In this document: one piece after another, positions 27,010-37,212 of the stretch
Layout of the letters: every line of letters begins with the position of its first letter
Position numbering within the stretch: the stretch's first letter is position 1
Assembly: GCA_900469625.1 (NCBI GenBank)
Contig: UBXV01000037.1
Location: forward strand, 62,697-126,696
Source of the DNA: Hyphomicrobiales bacterium
GTDB taxonomy: Bacteria; Pseudomonadota; Alphaproteobacteria; Rhizobiales; Rhizobiaceae
Reading direction: 5' to 3'
Length of the DNA stretch: 64,000 nt
The notes under the pieces: generated by a model
Seen by the model: the letters and a program-made list of their open reading frames with translations, nothing else
Told to the model about the DNA's origin: nothing
Databases searched by the model: none
Program-made: the position numbers and the translations under genes

Positions 27010-27168
27010 TTCATTCTCCACTTATCGGGCAAAACACTGTTCAGCAGCCGAAATGGCCGTATAAAACAGATGTTAATCACGGAAATTTGGCGCGCTTATA
27101 CATGGCGAACTGCCGCTTGACCAGTCCCCGAGCGCAATTTTTCGACTCCTCGTTCAAGGAAGATCGAT

Positions 27169-27816
27169 TCAGACTTCGTCCTCGGCAACGATCCACGGCT
27201 CCGCGCGTGCGTCCGCTTCCCATTTCGCAAATGCCGGGTGCGCCTTTATTCGTTCCATATACCCCAAAGTCGTGGGGTCGCTAACGAGATTGTAGACGTC
27301 GAGGCGGTTAACCACAGGCGCGTACATCGCATCGGCAGCCGTAAACGCCCCGAACAGGTACGGGCCGCCGGAGCGCGCAAGTGCATCAGCCCAGATCGTC
27401 TCGATGCGGGCGACGTCAGCGCGCACCTCGTTTGATACCGCGAGCGCCTGCGGCTTGCGACGAATGTTCATCGGGCATGCGCCGCGCAAGGCACGAAAAC
27501 CCGACAGCATCTCGCAGGCATAGCTGCGGGCTCGCGCCCGGTCCTTTTGGCCTTCAGGCCATAGTCCTGCGTCAGGAAAGAGCTCGGCGACATAGTCGAT
27601 GATCGCCAGCGATTCCCAGACCTTGAAGCCGCCATGTTCCAGCAACGGCACGCGACCGGTCGGCGAGATCTCCTTCAGCTTGGGGTTTCCGGCGGCAAAA
27701 TCGAAGGGGATGACCACATCCTCGAAGGCGATGCCGGCAGCTTCCAGCGCCAGCCACGGCCGCAGAGACCAGGAGGAGTAGTTCTTGTTGCCGACGTAAA
27801 GGACGAGCTTGTCCAT
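27169..27816 (-). CDS. Glutathione S-transferase family protein
   Basis: A 215-residue protein with a thioredoxin-fold N-terminal domain (KNYSSWSLRPWLALEAAG, with a probable catalytic Ser at 14-15) and the cis-proline block GRVPLLE (54-60). A helical C-terminal domain follows, including FGAFTAADAMYAPVVNRLDVY. This matches the soluble GST superfamily (zeta/maleylacetoacetate-isomerase-like or YfcF-like). The substrate cannot be assigned. It lies between rpmF and mtgA, all on the minus strand, but each gap leaves room for separate promoters. Confidence 0.87.
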   Translation of the reverse strand: MDKLVLYVGNKNYSSWSLRPWLALEAAGIAFEDVVIPFDFAAGNPKLKEISPTGRVPLLEHGGFKVWESLAIIDYVAELFPDAGLWPEGQKDRARARSYACEMLSGFRALRGACPMNIRRKPQALAVSNEVRADVARIETIWADALARSGGPYLFGAFTAADAMYAPVVNRLDVYNLVSDPTTLGYMERIKAHPAFAKWEADARAEPWIVAEDEV

Positions 27817-27891
27817 GCATGGATCTCCCTGTGCTTACCCTCGCGACCCATAAGCCACGGCGAACATCAGGACCAATGAATAGACGTCATC

Positions 27892-28665
27892 TCAATCATA
27901 AAGGCAGGTGATGTATTCGCCTGACCGGCTCGCGCGGCGCTCGATCAGCGATGCCAGGCGTTTCAGCCCGCGGCCGGGTTTTCCGGCATTGCGCTCCCGT
28001 GGATTGGGCAGCGACACGGCGAGAAGGGCTGCCTGGCGCCTGGAGAGCTTGGCGGCGGAAACGCCGAAATGGTGGCGGGCGGCAGCCTCGATGCCGTAGA
28101 TGCCATCGCCCCATTCAGCGACGTTCAGGTAGATCTCCATCATCCGCCTTTTGCTCCAGACGAAATCGGCGGCAATGGCGAGCGGCAGTTCCATCGCCTT
28201 GCGCACGAAGGAGCGGCCGTTCCAGAGAAACAGGTTCTTGACCGTCTGCATCGGGATGGTGCTGGCGCCGCGCGTCGATTCTCCCTCGAGCGCATCCTCG
28301 ACCACACCGCGCATCTGCCCCCAGTCGACGCCGTCGTGGATGCAGAACTGGCCATCCTCCGACATCATCACCGACTGCACCAGGACCGGGGCGATCTGGT
28401 CGAACTCGACCCATTGCCGGTCGTAGCCGCGCAAGAGCACGAGGTCGCGCAGCATCAGCGTCGAAACAGGGCGAATGGGATCGATGAGGTAGAGCGCGAT
28501 CAACGCATAGGGCAGAAGCACAAGGCCGACGACCACGAGAACGATGCGACGACGATGGAGGCGCAACGTCCGACGGAGGGACGCCCAGCGACTGGCGGGC
28601 ATGTCGCCCTCCTCTCGCGCCTCGGGAACGATGTCCACGGCCTGACTGTCCACCTCTCTGTCCAT
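27892..28665 (-). CDS. mtgA: Monofunctional biosynthetic peptidoglycan transglycosylase
   Basis: A 257-residue inner-membrane glycosyltransferase that polymerises lipid II into glycan strands. One transmembrane helix (about 41-61) anchors a GT51 domain. Its first motif is [17 protein letters not shown], with catalytic Glu103; next come [16 protein letters not shown] and [20 protein letters not shown], followed by [14 protein letters not shown]. No transpeptidase domain follows, which defines MtgA. ATG 28665 is used, but ATG 28602 at codon 22 is possible. It is divergent from ispA. Confidence 0.93.
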   Translation of the reverse strand: MDREVDSQAVDIVPEAREEGDMPASRWASLRRTLRLHRRRIVLVVVGLVLLPYALIALYLIDPIRPVSTLMLRDLVLLRGYDRQWVEFDQIAPVLVQSVMMSEDGQFCIHDGVDWGQMRGVVEDALEGESTRGASTIPMQTVKNLFLWNGRSFVRKAMELPLAIAADFVWSKRRMMEIYLNVAEWGDGIYGIEAAARHHFGVSAAKLSRRQAALLAVSLPNPRERNAGKPGRGLKRLASLIERRASRSGEYITCLYD

Positions 28666-28811
28666 CCGTTTCTCTTAGTGCATGGTCTGACAAAGTTGAA
28701 CGGGCTTTCTGGCAAAAGGCAAGGCACTCACAGCTCTGTCCTCGACAAAGCGCACCGCCGCGACACGAAAGCCCGTTGAAAGCGCCTTTCGCCCGTGCCA
28801 AAGAGCGCTGC

Positions 28812-29726
28812 ATGAGACAGGAAACACCGACCTTCGAGACCCGATTGAAACACAACGCGCTTGCGGTCGAGACACTGCTGGCACGCCTGTTGGGTCCGAG
28901 CGTCGAACCCGACGAGATCGGCCGGCCGGAAAACCTGCTCGGCGCCATGCGTCACGGCGTTCTCAACGGCGGCAAACGGCTGCGCCCGTTTCTGGTGATC
29001 GAATGCGCCAGCCTGCTCGGCGGCAATGTCGATGCGGCGCTCCGTGTTGGCGCAGCGCTCGAATGCGTCCACTGCTACTCGCTGGTTCACGACGACCTGC
29101 CGGCGATGGACGACGACGATATCCGCCGCGGCCAACCGACCGTGCACAAGGCCTTCGACGAGGCGACCGCCATCCTTGCCGGCGATAGTCTCTTGACCTT
29201 CGCCTTCGACATCATCGCTTCGCCGGAAACGCCGCTTGCCGACGCGCAAAAGACCGCGCTCGTTTTGGCGCTTTCGCGCGCGGCCGGCCATGGCGGCATG
29301 GCCGGTGGCCAGGCGCTCGACCTTGCGGCCGAGAAATCCGCGCCCGACGAGGCCGGCATCGTGACGCTGCAAGCCATGAAGACGGGTGCATTGCTGCGCT
29401 TTGCCTGCGAGGCGGGCGCGATCGTCGCCGGCGCCAGCGCCGCCGACCGGCAGCGCCTGCGCAGCTTCGGCGAAAAGATCGGCCTCGCCTTCCAGCTCGC
29501 CGACGACCTGCTCGATCTGACGGCCGACGCCGAGACCATGGGCAAGGCAACCGGCAAGGACGCGGCGCGCGGCAAGGGAACGCTCGTCGCCCTGCACGGA
29601 CAGGCCTGGGCCGAAACGCGGCTGGAGCACTATGTCGCCGAGGCTGAAGCGTTGCTCGAGCCCTATGGCGAGCGCGCGTCCATCCTCGCCGAAGCCGCCC
29701 GTTTCATCGCCAATCGCAGGAATTGA
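28812..29726 (+). CDS. ispA: Farnesyl diphosphate synthase / polyprenyl synthetase
   Basis: A 304-residue prenyltransferase that condenses dimethylallyl and geranyl diphosphate with isopentenyl diphosphate. NGGKRLRPFLVIECA (52-66) binds diphosphate, the first Asp-rich motif is DDLPAMDDDD (94-103), and the second is in GLAFQLADDLLDLTADAE. ATG 28812 is preferred over TTG 28776, which would add a nonconserved N-terminus. Its product feeds undecaprenyl phosphate (needed by MtgA), hopanoids and quinones. hisC follows three bases after the stop, suggesting co-transcription; ispG of the same pathway lies at 31552. Confidence 0.9.
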   Translation: MRQETPTFETRLKHNALAVETLLARLLGPSVEPDEIGRPENLLGAMRHGVLNGGKRLRPFLVIECASLLGGNVDAALRVGAALECVHCYSLVHDDLPAMDDDDIRRGQPTVHKAFDEATAILAGDSLLTFAFDIIASPETPLADAQKTALVLALSRAAGHGGMAGGQALDLAAEKSAPDEAGIVTLQAMKTGALLRFACEAGAIVAGASAADRQRLRSFGEKIGLAFQLADDLLDLTADAETMGKATGKDAARGKGTLVALHGQAWAETRLEHYVAEAEALLEPYGERASILAEAARFIANRRN

Positions 29727-29729
29727 ACC

Positions 29730-30785
29730 GTGAGCAAATACTGGTCGCCCATCGTTTCGACGCTCAAGCCCTATGTACCGGGCGAACAGCCGCGCATCGC
29801 CAACCTCGTCAAGCTCAACACCAATGAGAGCCCCTACGGCCCGTCGGACAAGGTGCTTCGCGCTGTCACCGGTGCGGCCAACGCCGATCTCAGGCTTTAT
29901 CCGGATCCGCTGGCGCTTCGCCTGCGTGAAACCATCGCCGCCCGCCATGGTGTCACCGCCGGCGAAGTCTTTGTCGGCAACGGTTCGGACGAAGTTCTCG
30001 CCCACATCTTCGCGGGCCTGCTGAAGCACGACGCTCCGCTGCTCTACCCCGACATTTCCTACAGCTTTTACGCGACCTACGCCCGGCTGTTTGCGATCGA
30101 TGCCGTCGAAGTGCCGCTCGACGCTCAGTTCCGCATCGACCTTGACGACTATGACAGGCCCTGCGGCGCGATTATCCTGCCCAATCCCAATGCCCCGACG
30201 GGCATCGGCCTGCCGCTTGCCGAAATCGAGCGCCTCGTTGCCGCCCATCCGGACCAGCCCGTCGTCGTCGACGAAGCCTATATCGACTTCGGCGGCCAGT
30301 CGGCGATCGCGCTGGTGCCGAAATACGAGAACCTGCTTGTCGTCCAGACCTTCTCCAAGTCCCGTGCGCTTGCCGGCCTGCGCGTCGGCTTCGCCATCGG
30401 CCAGCGGCCGCTGATCGAGGCACTGGAGCGGGTGAAGGACAGCTTCAACTCCTACCCGCTCGGCCGCCCGGCCCAGGCTGGAGCGACCGCTGCGATCGAG
30501 GACGAGGCTTGGTTCGAGGCAACACGCCAGAAAATCATAGCATCGCGCGGGCGCTTGACCGAACAGCTGACCGAACGGGGCTTCGAGGTGCTGCCGTCGG
30601 CGGCAAACTTCGTCTTTGCCCGTCACCCCGGCCATTCCGGCGAGGCGCTGATGCAGGCGCTGAGGGAGCGCGCCGTGCTGGTGCGCCACTTCGCCAAGCC
30701 GCGCATTTCCGATTTCCTGCGCATCACCATCGGCACCGATGCCGAATGCGCAAGACTGGTCGAGGCGCTCGACGAGATCCTCTGA
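29730..30785 (+). CDS. hisC: Histidinol-phosphate aminotransferase
   Basis: A 351-residue class II PLP aminotransferase. The PLP lysine is Lys210 in [14 protein letters not shown]. Substrate and cofactor residues lie in [13 protein letters not shown] (28-40), NGSDEVL (84-90), LPNPNAPTG (150-158) and VVDEAYIDF (179-187). These match HisC, which transaminates imidazole-acetol phosphate in histidine synthesis and can also act on aromatic amino acids. The start is GTG 29730, three bases after ispA, with AGGA eight to eleven bases upstream. Confidence 0.92.
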   Translation: MSKYWSPIVSTLKPYVPGEQPRIANLVKLNTNESPYGPSDKVLRAVTGAANADLRLYPDPLALRLRETIAARHGVTAGEVFVGNGSDEVLAHIFAGLLKHDAPLLYPDISYSFYATYARLFAIDAVEVPLDAQFRIDLDDYDRPCGAIILPNPNAPTGIGLPLAEIERLVAAHPDQPVVVDEAYIDFGGQSAIALVPKYENLLVVQTFSKSRALAGLRVGFAIGQRPLIEALERVKDSFNSYPLGRPAQAGATAAIEDEAWFEATRQKIIASRGRLTEQLTERGFEVLPSAANFVFARHPGHSGEALMQALRERAVLVRHFAKPRISDFLRITIGTDAECARLVEALDEIL

Positions 30786-30867
30786 GATCTTGTCACGGTC
30801 ACATTTCGCCGTTTCAGACACGCGATGAATTGATCTAGCCTCCGGCGACCGAGCCGGAGTTTCTCGC

Positions 30868-31509
30868 ATGTTCGACCCGACGCCCTATCTGCCGCAGCTT
30901 CTCGTCGCCTGGACAGCCTATCTGATTGCCACCGCTTCGCCCGGACCGGCGATCCTCGCAATCATCACCACCTCGGTCAGTGAGGGGCGCAAGGCTGGCC
31001 TCGCGCTCGCCTTGGGCGTTCTCACGGGAAGCTATACCTGGGCGATGCTGACGGCGTCCGGGCTCTCGGCGCTGATCCGCGCCTATGGCCACGCCATCAT
31101 CGTGCTCAAGATTGCCGGCGCCTGCTATCTCTTCTGGCTCGCCTATAACGCGCTACGCGCCGCCATGCGCAGCGACAGGAGCGCGATCGTCCAGGTGGCG
31201 AAGACGCAGGCTTCGTTGAAGCGGCTCTATTTGAAGGGGCTCGGCATCCATCTGACCAACCCAAAGGCGATCTTCTCATGGATCATGCTGGTCTCGCTCG
31301 GCATGCCCGAGGGCGCACCGGTCGGCGTCACCGCCACCTTCATCGGCGGCTGCATGCTGCTCGGTCTGGTGACGTTCTGCGGCTTCGCGCTTGTCTTCTC
31401 GCTGCCGCCGGTGCATCGCGGCTATCTGAAGTCGCGACGGATCATCGAAAGCCTGATGGCCGGGTTTTTCGCTTTTGCGGGATTGAAGCTGCTGACCACG
31501 CGGCTCTGA
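30868..31509 (+). CDS. LysE-family translocator
   Basis: A 213-residue membrane protein with about six hydrophobic segments. The family motif ATASPGPAIL (21-30) is followed by RKAGLALALGVLTGSYTW; HLTNPKAIFSW is the NPK block. It is thus a second LysE/RhtB exporter in this window, distinct from 3484-4125 in sequence. GGAG at eight bases before ATG 30868 supports the start. Substrate unknown. It is convergent with ispG. Confidence 0.88.
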   Translation: MFDPTPYLPQLLVAWTAYLIATASPGPAILAIITTSVSEGRKAGLALALGVLTGSYTWAMLTASGLSALIRAYGHAIIVLKIAGACYLFWLAYNALRAAMRSDRSAIVQVAKTQASLKRLYLKGLGIHLTNPKAIFSWIMLVSLGMPEGAPVGVTATFIGGCMLLGLVTFCGFALVFSLPPVHRGYLKSRRIIESLMAGFFAFAGLKLLTTRL

Positions 31510-31551
31510 GCATCGCCAGGCGTTCGCCGTCAGGACATGCCGGCAGACGAC

Positions 31552-32805
<1,254 letters not shown>

Positions 32806-32995
32806 GAAGGCCTCTTGGTCCCCCAGGTCACACCGGTGACCTGGTCTCATCGTTTCGCAAGCGGGATACGGACGGAAACCGCACGGACGCCAGCCTGTCC
32901 CGCTCCTGCTTTTCGTCCATCAGGTGGATGAGGAAAGCACTGTTGTCAACGGCGACATCATGCCCTGACGGCGATTTGATGGCGAGCGCCCGGCC

Positions 32996-34180
32996 TCAAT
33001 GCCCCTTTGCGTGGTCCGCGTGGTGGGCGTGGTGCGACAGCAAGAGCACGACGATGAACAGCACCGGCACCGAGGCGAAGATGATGGCAAAGCCGGTATG
33101 CTCGGCGACGAAGCCGATCAGCGACGGTGCAAACAGCATGCCGGAGTAGCCCATGAAGGTCGCGACCGACAGGCCGATGCCCGGCTGCAGGCCCGGCATG
33201 TTGCCGGCGGCCGAAAACGCGATCGGCACCATGTTGGAAATGCCGATGCCGGCGATGGCAAAGCCGAGGATGGCGACATAGGCGTTGGGTGCCAGGCCTG
33301 CGAGCACCATGCCGACAAGCGCCGTGACCGTGCAGATGCGCAGCGTGCGCTTGGCGCCGAAACGATCGCGCACATGGTCGCCGGCAAAGCGCATGGTCGC
33401 CATGGTCGCCGAGAAGGCGGCAAAGCCGAAGCCCGACAATTCGACCGAGGCGCCGAGTTCGTTGCGCAGGTAGAGCGCACCCCAGTCGAGCACGGTCCCC
33501 TCCGGCACCATCGAAAACAGCGCCATGATGCCGATCAGCCAGGGAAGCGGCGTCATCGGCAGTCGAAGCTTTTCCTTGGTGGCCGCGGCATGCGGCTTGT
33601 CGGCAAGGATCATCGGCCAGGCAATGGCAATGACCGCCAGCGACAGCAGCGTGACCACGATGACGTGCGGCAGCACGCCGAAATGCGCCATCAGGAAACC
33701 GCCGATGCCGGCGCCGATCAGGCCGCCGAGGCTCCAATAGGCGTGGCAGGACGACATGATGGCGCGGCGCATCGATTTCTCGACCTCGACCGCATTGGCG
33801 TTCATCGCCACGTCCATGGCGCCGACGAAACCGCCGAGCAGGAACATGCCGACGGCTGCAGCCCAGACATTGGGCAGAAGCGTCAAGAGCAGGAGCAGCG
33901 GCGACAGCAGGATTGCGGTCACCTTGGCCACCTTTTGCGAACCGACACGGGCGATGAAGCCGCCAGCAATCGGCATCAGCACCAGCGAGCCGATGCCGAA
34001 CATCAGGATGAGCAGGCCGAGCACGCTTTCACTGATGCCCAGGCGATCCTTGAATTCGGGGATTTTCGGCGCCCAGCTTCCCGTGACGAAACCGTTCATC
34101 AGGAACAGCAGCGACACGGCAAGCCGGTTGCGGGTCATGTAACCCTGCCGAACGGCGGTGGATGCGGAACGTTGATCCAT
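32996..34180 (-). CDS. MFS transporter (YbjJ-like)
   Basis: A 394-residue transporter with about twelve transmembrane segments. NGFVTGSWAPKIPEFKDRLGIS (partly) is characteristic of the YbjJ-type MFS group, and GGFIARVGSQKVAKV (73-87) is the loop 2-3 motif. The substrate is unknown; related genes often sit beside sugar or DeoR regulators. It is the last gene of the deoR - VOC - MFS operon; the gap to the VOC gene is 32 bases. The ORF ends in a His/Asp-rich tail (HHAHHADHAKGH). Confidence 0.84.
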   Translation of the reverse strand: MDQRSASTAVRQGYMTRNRLAVSLLFLMNGFVTGSWAPKIPEFKDRLGISESVLGLLILMFGIGSLVLMPIAGGFIARVGSQKVAKVTAILLSPLLLLLTLLPNVWAAAVGMFLLGGFVGAMDVAMNANAVEVEKSMRRAIMSSCHAYWSLGGLIGAGIGGFLMAHFGVLPHVIVVTLLSLAVIAIAWPMILADKPHAAATKEKLRLPMTPLPWLIGIMALFSMVPEGTVLDWGALYLRNELGASVELSGFGFAAFSATMATMRFAGDHVRDRFGAKRTLRICTVTALVGMVLAGLAPNAYVAILGFAIAGIGISNMVPIAFSAAGNMPGLQPGIGLSVATFMGYSGMLFAPSLIGFVAEHTGFAIIFASVPVLFIVVLLLSHHAHHADHAKGH

Positions 34181-34212
34181 GGGTCTGTGCCTCTATGCCG
34201 GACGGTGCCGGC

Positions 34213-34599
34213 TCAACTGGTGATTTCGATCAGATTACCGTCGGGGTCGCGAAGCACGGCCTCGTAGAAGCCGTCTCCCGTCCACCGCGCCGGCGCTACC
34301 AGAATGCCCTCGGCTTCGGCCCGCAACGCCATCGCGTCGACCGCCGCCTCGCTTCCAAGCGACAGGGCCACATGGGCAAGACCGGTGCGCTCAGTGCCTT
34401 CCGGATCGGCCGGAGCGACCCAGGGGCCCTCCATGATCTCGATGGCCGGGCCATCGCCAAGCGTCAGAAAGCGGGAGCGAAAGCCCGGTCGACGGCGGCT
34501 CTCATAGACCTCGCCGACGGCGGCCCCGAGGAAGCGCGACCAGAACGACGCGACCGCCTCCAGATCCCGGGTCCAGAATGCCACATGTGCGATGCTCAT
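34213..34599 (-). CDS. VOC-family (glyoxalase/dioxygenase-like) protein
   Basis: A 128-residue single-domain vicinal-oxygen-chelate protein. IAHVAFWTRDLEAVASFW opens the first beta-alpha-beta module, GLAHVALSLGSEAAVDAM the second, and YEAVLRDPDGNLIEI ends it with the conserved Asp-Pro-Asp-Gly-Asn and metal-site Glu. Candidate metal ligands are His5, the His in GLAHVAL and the Glu in LIEI. It could be a lactoylglutathione-lyase-like isomerase or a resistance-type protein; family alone does not decide. It overlaps the upstream deoR gene by four bases. Confidence 0.85.
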   Translation of the reverse strand: MSIAHVAFWTRDLEAVASFWSRFLGAAVGEVYESRRRPGFRSRFLTLGDGPAIEIMEGPWVAPADPEGTERTGLAHVALSLGSEAAVDAMALRAEAEGILVAPARWTGDGFYEAVLRDPDGNLIEITS

Positions 34600-35378
34600 C
34601 TCTCGCTTGCCTCCGCCATGACGATAGCCGTTCCAGAAGTTCCGAAGGCGGCGACGTAGGTTGCCGGCGCATCCGCCTCCAGCACCAGCGTCGTCACCGC
34701 GTCGATGCCGACAACCGCGTGGGCCGCAGCCGTCCCGAGCTTGTCGTTGGTGACGGCGACGAGCACGGCGCGGCTGCGCGAAGCCACCAGCCGCTTGAAC
34801 TCGGCGTCTTCGAAATAGATTGCCGTCAGTCCAGCATCGGCGTCGGCGCCACAGGTGCCGAGAATGCAGAGATCAGGCCGAAGCTGTTCGATATCGCGCT
34901 GCGCGCGCGCTCCGACGGCAGCGCCGACGGCGCGGTTGAGGGGACCGCCGACGAGGATCAGGTCGATCTCAGGCTTCTCCATCAGGGCGGCAGCAATCAG
35001 CGGCGTATTGGTGACGATGGTCGCCTTCAGCTCTGGCGCGATCAGCTGGGCGATGGCGAGGTTGGCCGAGCCGGCATCGAGGAACACCGTGCTCCCAGGC
35101 GCGATGAAGCCGACCGACGCGCGGGCAAGGGCTGCCTTGCGTTCCGGCGCCATGGCGACGCGCTGACTGAGGGTCAACGAGCTCGGCGCCAGCGGCAACG
35201 CACCACCATAGACCCGCTCGCAGAGGCCGGCTGCCGCCATCTCGCGCAGGTCGCGCCGGATGGTGTCTTCGGACACCCGAAATTCCGCGGCAAGGTCTGC
35301 CGCCAGCACTCGGCCATCGACCTTCAGCCGTTCCTGAATCAACGATTTTCGTTCGCGAAGAAGAAGTTCCGTGGACAC
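34596..35378 (-). CDS. DeoR/GlpR-family transcriptional regulator
   Basis: A 260-residue regulator. The N-terminal helix-turn-helix (about 24-50) includes AAEFRVSEDTIRRDLREM, the DeoR signature. The C-terminal DeoRC sugar-phosphate sensor domain includes GSTVFLDAGSANLAIAQLI and ILVGGPLNRAVGAAVG. The gene heads the deoR - VOC - MFS operon and is coupled to the VOC gene by ATGA. Three GTGCAT hexamers lie 11-46 bases upstream of its start, a plausible autoregulatory operator. The inducer is probably a phosphorylated sugar, by family analogy. Confidence 0.9.
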   Translation of the reverse strand: MSTELLLRERKSLIQERLKVDGRVLAADLAAEFRVSEDTIRRDLREMAAAGLCERVYGGALPLAPSSLTLSQRVAMAPERKAALARASVGFIAPGSTVFLDAGSANLAIAQLIAPELKATIVTNTPLIAAALMEKPEIDLILVGGPLNRAVGAAVGARAQRDIEQLRPDLCILGTCGADADAGLTAIYFEDAEFKRLVASRSRAVLVAVTNDKLGTAAAHAVVGIDAVTTLVLEADAPATYVAAFGTSGTAIVMAEASER

Positions 35379-35388
35379 TCGGCAAACC

Positions 35389-35424
35389 GTGCATAAACGT
35401 GCATGAATCGATGAAAATGTGCAT
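35389..35424. promoter_or_regulatory. Three phased GTGCAT direct repeats upstream of deoR
   Basis: GTGCAT occurs at 35389, 35399 and 35419, separated by 10 and 20 bases, so all sit on one face of the helix. Extended half-sites are CGTGCATAAA, CGTGCATGAA and TGTGCATACC. Position immediately upstream of deoR suggests its operator; the divergent binding-protein gene starts about 225 bases away. Confidence 0.55.
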
Positions 35425-35649
35425 ACCGAATTTTGAAAGCGATTTCAACCTCGATTCCATGGCAAAATCGAAAACGGCCAGATTTGGCGACAGGCGCACT
35501 TTTTGGATGAATATTCTCCCGATCCGGGGAAAAATCTTCATCAAAACGGTCAGGAATTGGAGTTTTGTGCGCTCAAGCAGCGATTTTTTTGTGCGATTCT
35601 CCCCTCAATCCGGACGACGGGCCGGAAGATAGAAAGATGGAAAGACACG

Positions 35650-36423
35650 ATGAAAATCCTCCCCACGCTCTTTGCCGCCGCCCTCCTGCAGGTTGCCGCC
35701 CTCGCTCCCGCCCAGGCCGGTGAGAACCTCGATCAGGTCAAGTCGGCCGGCGTCCTGAAGATCGGCACCGAAGGCACCTATGCGCCCTTCACCTACCACG
35801 ACAAGTCAGGCGCGCTCGTCGGCTTCGACGTCGAGATCGGCCAGGCCGTCGCTGAAAAGCTGGGCGTCAAGGCCGAGTTCCTCGAAGGCAAGTGGGACGG
35901 CCTGATCGCCGGTCTCGATGCCAACCGCTACGACACGGTCATCAACCAGGTCGGCATCACCGAGGAGCGCAAGAAGAAGTACGACTTCTCCGAGCCCTAC
36001 ATCGCCTCCAAGGCCGTGCTGATCGTCAAGGGCGACGACGCCGAGATCAAGGACTTTGCCGACCTCAAGGGCAAGAAGTCCGCCCAGTCGCTGACGAGCA
36101 ATTTCGGCAAGCTGGCCCAGGCCTCCGGCGCAGAACTCGTCGGCACCGACGGCTTCGACCAGTCGATCCAGCTCGTGCTCACCGGCCGCGCCGACGCGAC
36201 CATCAACGACAGCCTCTCCTTCCTCGACTTCAAGAAGCAGAAGCCGGATGCCAATGTGAAGATCGCCGCCGAGAAGGCCGACGCCGACTACTCCGGCATC
36301 ATCATCCGCAAGGACGAACCGGAGCTGCTCGAGGCCATCAACAAGGCGCTCGTCGACATCAAGGCCGACGGCACCTACGAGAAGATCTCGCAGAAGTACT
36401 TCGGCGCCGACGTCTCGAAGTAA
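35650..36423 (+). CDS. Polar amino acid (cystine-type) ABC transporter substrate-binding protein
   Basis: A 257-residue periplasmic protein with signal peptide 1-23 (ending LAPAQA before GENLDQ). It has the bacterial extracellular solute-binding family 3 fold: GVLKIGTEGTYAPFTYHDKSGALVGFDVEIG is split over residues 34-65, followed by WDGLIAGLDANRYD and the ligand-carboxylate region. Overall resemblance is closest to FliY/TcyJ-type cystine binding proteins. ATG 35650 follows GGAA by eight bases. A strong hairpin separates it from the permease, which is typical of this operon type. Confidence 0.87.
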   Translation: MKILPTLFAAALLQVAALAPAQAGENLDQVKSAGVLKIGTEGTYAPFTYHDKSGALVGFDVEIGQAVAEKLGVKAEFLEGKWDGLIAGLDANRYDTVINQVGITEERKKKYDFSEPYIASKAVLIVKGDDAEIKDFADLKGKKSAQSLTSNFGKLAQASGAELVGTDGFDQSIQLVLTGRADATINDSLSFLDFKKQKPDANVKIAAEKADADYSGIIIRKDEPELLEAINKALVDIKADGTYEKISQKYFGADVSK

Positions 36424-36477
36424 CATCCAGCTGAGAGCAGCGCCGGTTTCTCCGCCGCCCATTCTCGGTTATGAAAA

Positions 36478-36516
36478 GCGATCCGTTCCGGGCCCCCGGA
36501 GCGGATCGCGCTTTTT
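36478..36516 (+). terminator. Intra-operon terminator/attenuator between binding protein and permease genes
   Basis: A 15-base stem with one mismatch pairs GCGATCCGTTCCGGG with CCCGGAGCGGATCGC, followed by GCTTTTT. It ends 16 bases before the permease start. Such partial terminators commonly give the binding protein a higher dose than the membrane components. Confidence 0.8.
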
Positions 36517-36531
36517 CGAAAGGCCTGTCCC

Positions 36532-37212
36532 TTGCCCACCTGGCTCCAACTGATGCTGGATTCGCTGCCGTCCCTGCTGTGGGCCGGGCTGACATTCACC
36601 ATCCCGCTGACGCTGCTGTCGTTCATTCTCGGACTGACGCTCGGCCTTGCGACCGCGATCGCCCGCCTGTTCGGCCCGGCGCCCATCGTCGCCATCGCGC
36701 GGTTCTACGTCTGGGTGATCCGCGGCACGCCGCTGCTCGTCCAGCTCTTCGTGATCTTCTACGGCCTGCCGAGCATGGGCATCCTGCTCGACGCCTTCCC
36801 GGCAGCGCTGATCGGCTTCACGCTCAATGTCGGCGCCTACACCTCGGAGATCATCCGGGCGGTGATTTCGTCGGTGCCGCGCGGGCAGTGGGAAGCGGCC
36901 TACTCCATCGGCATGAGTTGGAGCCAGGCGATGCGCCGCACGATCCTGCCGCAGGCGGCCCGCGTCGCCGTGCCGCCCTTGTCGAACACCTTCATCTCGC
37001 TGGTGAAGGATACGTCGCTGGCAGCCGCGATTACCGTGCCGGAGCTTTTCCAGACGGCGCAGCGCATCGTCGCCACCACCTATGAGCCGCTGATCCTCTA
37101 TATCGAGGCGGCGCTGATCTATCTTGCCATGAGCTCGGTGCTTTCAGCGCTGCAGGTGCGGCTGGAGCGCCGCTTCGCCCGCTATGGCGGCTTCCTGGAG
37201 GCGCGGACATGA
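36532..37212 (+). CDS. Polar amino acid ABC transporter permease
   Basis: A 226-residue His/Glu/Gln/Arg/opine-type permease with about five transmembrane segments. The EAA loop is AYSIGMSWSQAMRRTILPQA, followed by ARVAVPPLSNTFISLVKDTS, which is standard for this family. The start is taken as TTG 36532 with AAAGG ten bases upstream; an ATG at codon 8 is an alternative. It overlaps the ATPase gene as ATGA at 37209-37212. The family and gene order resemble YecS of the FliY-YecS-YecC cystine importer. Confidence 0.88.
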   Translation: MPTWLQLMLDSLPSLLWAGLTFTIPLTLLSFILGLTLGLATAIARLFGPAPIVAIARFYVWVIRGTPLLVQLFVIFYGLPSMGILLDAFPAALIGFTLNVGAYTSEIIRAVISSVPRGQWEAAYSIGMSWSQAMRRTILPQAARVAVPPLSNTFISLVKDTSLAAAITVPELFQTAQRIVATTYEPLILYIEAALIYLAMSSVLSALQVRLERRFARYGGFLEART

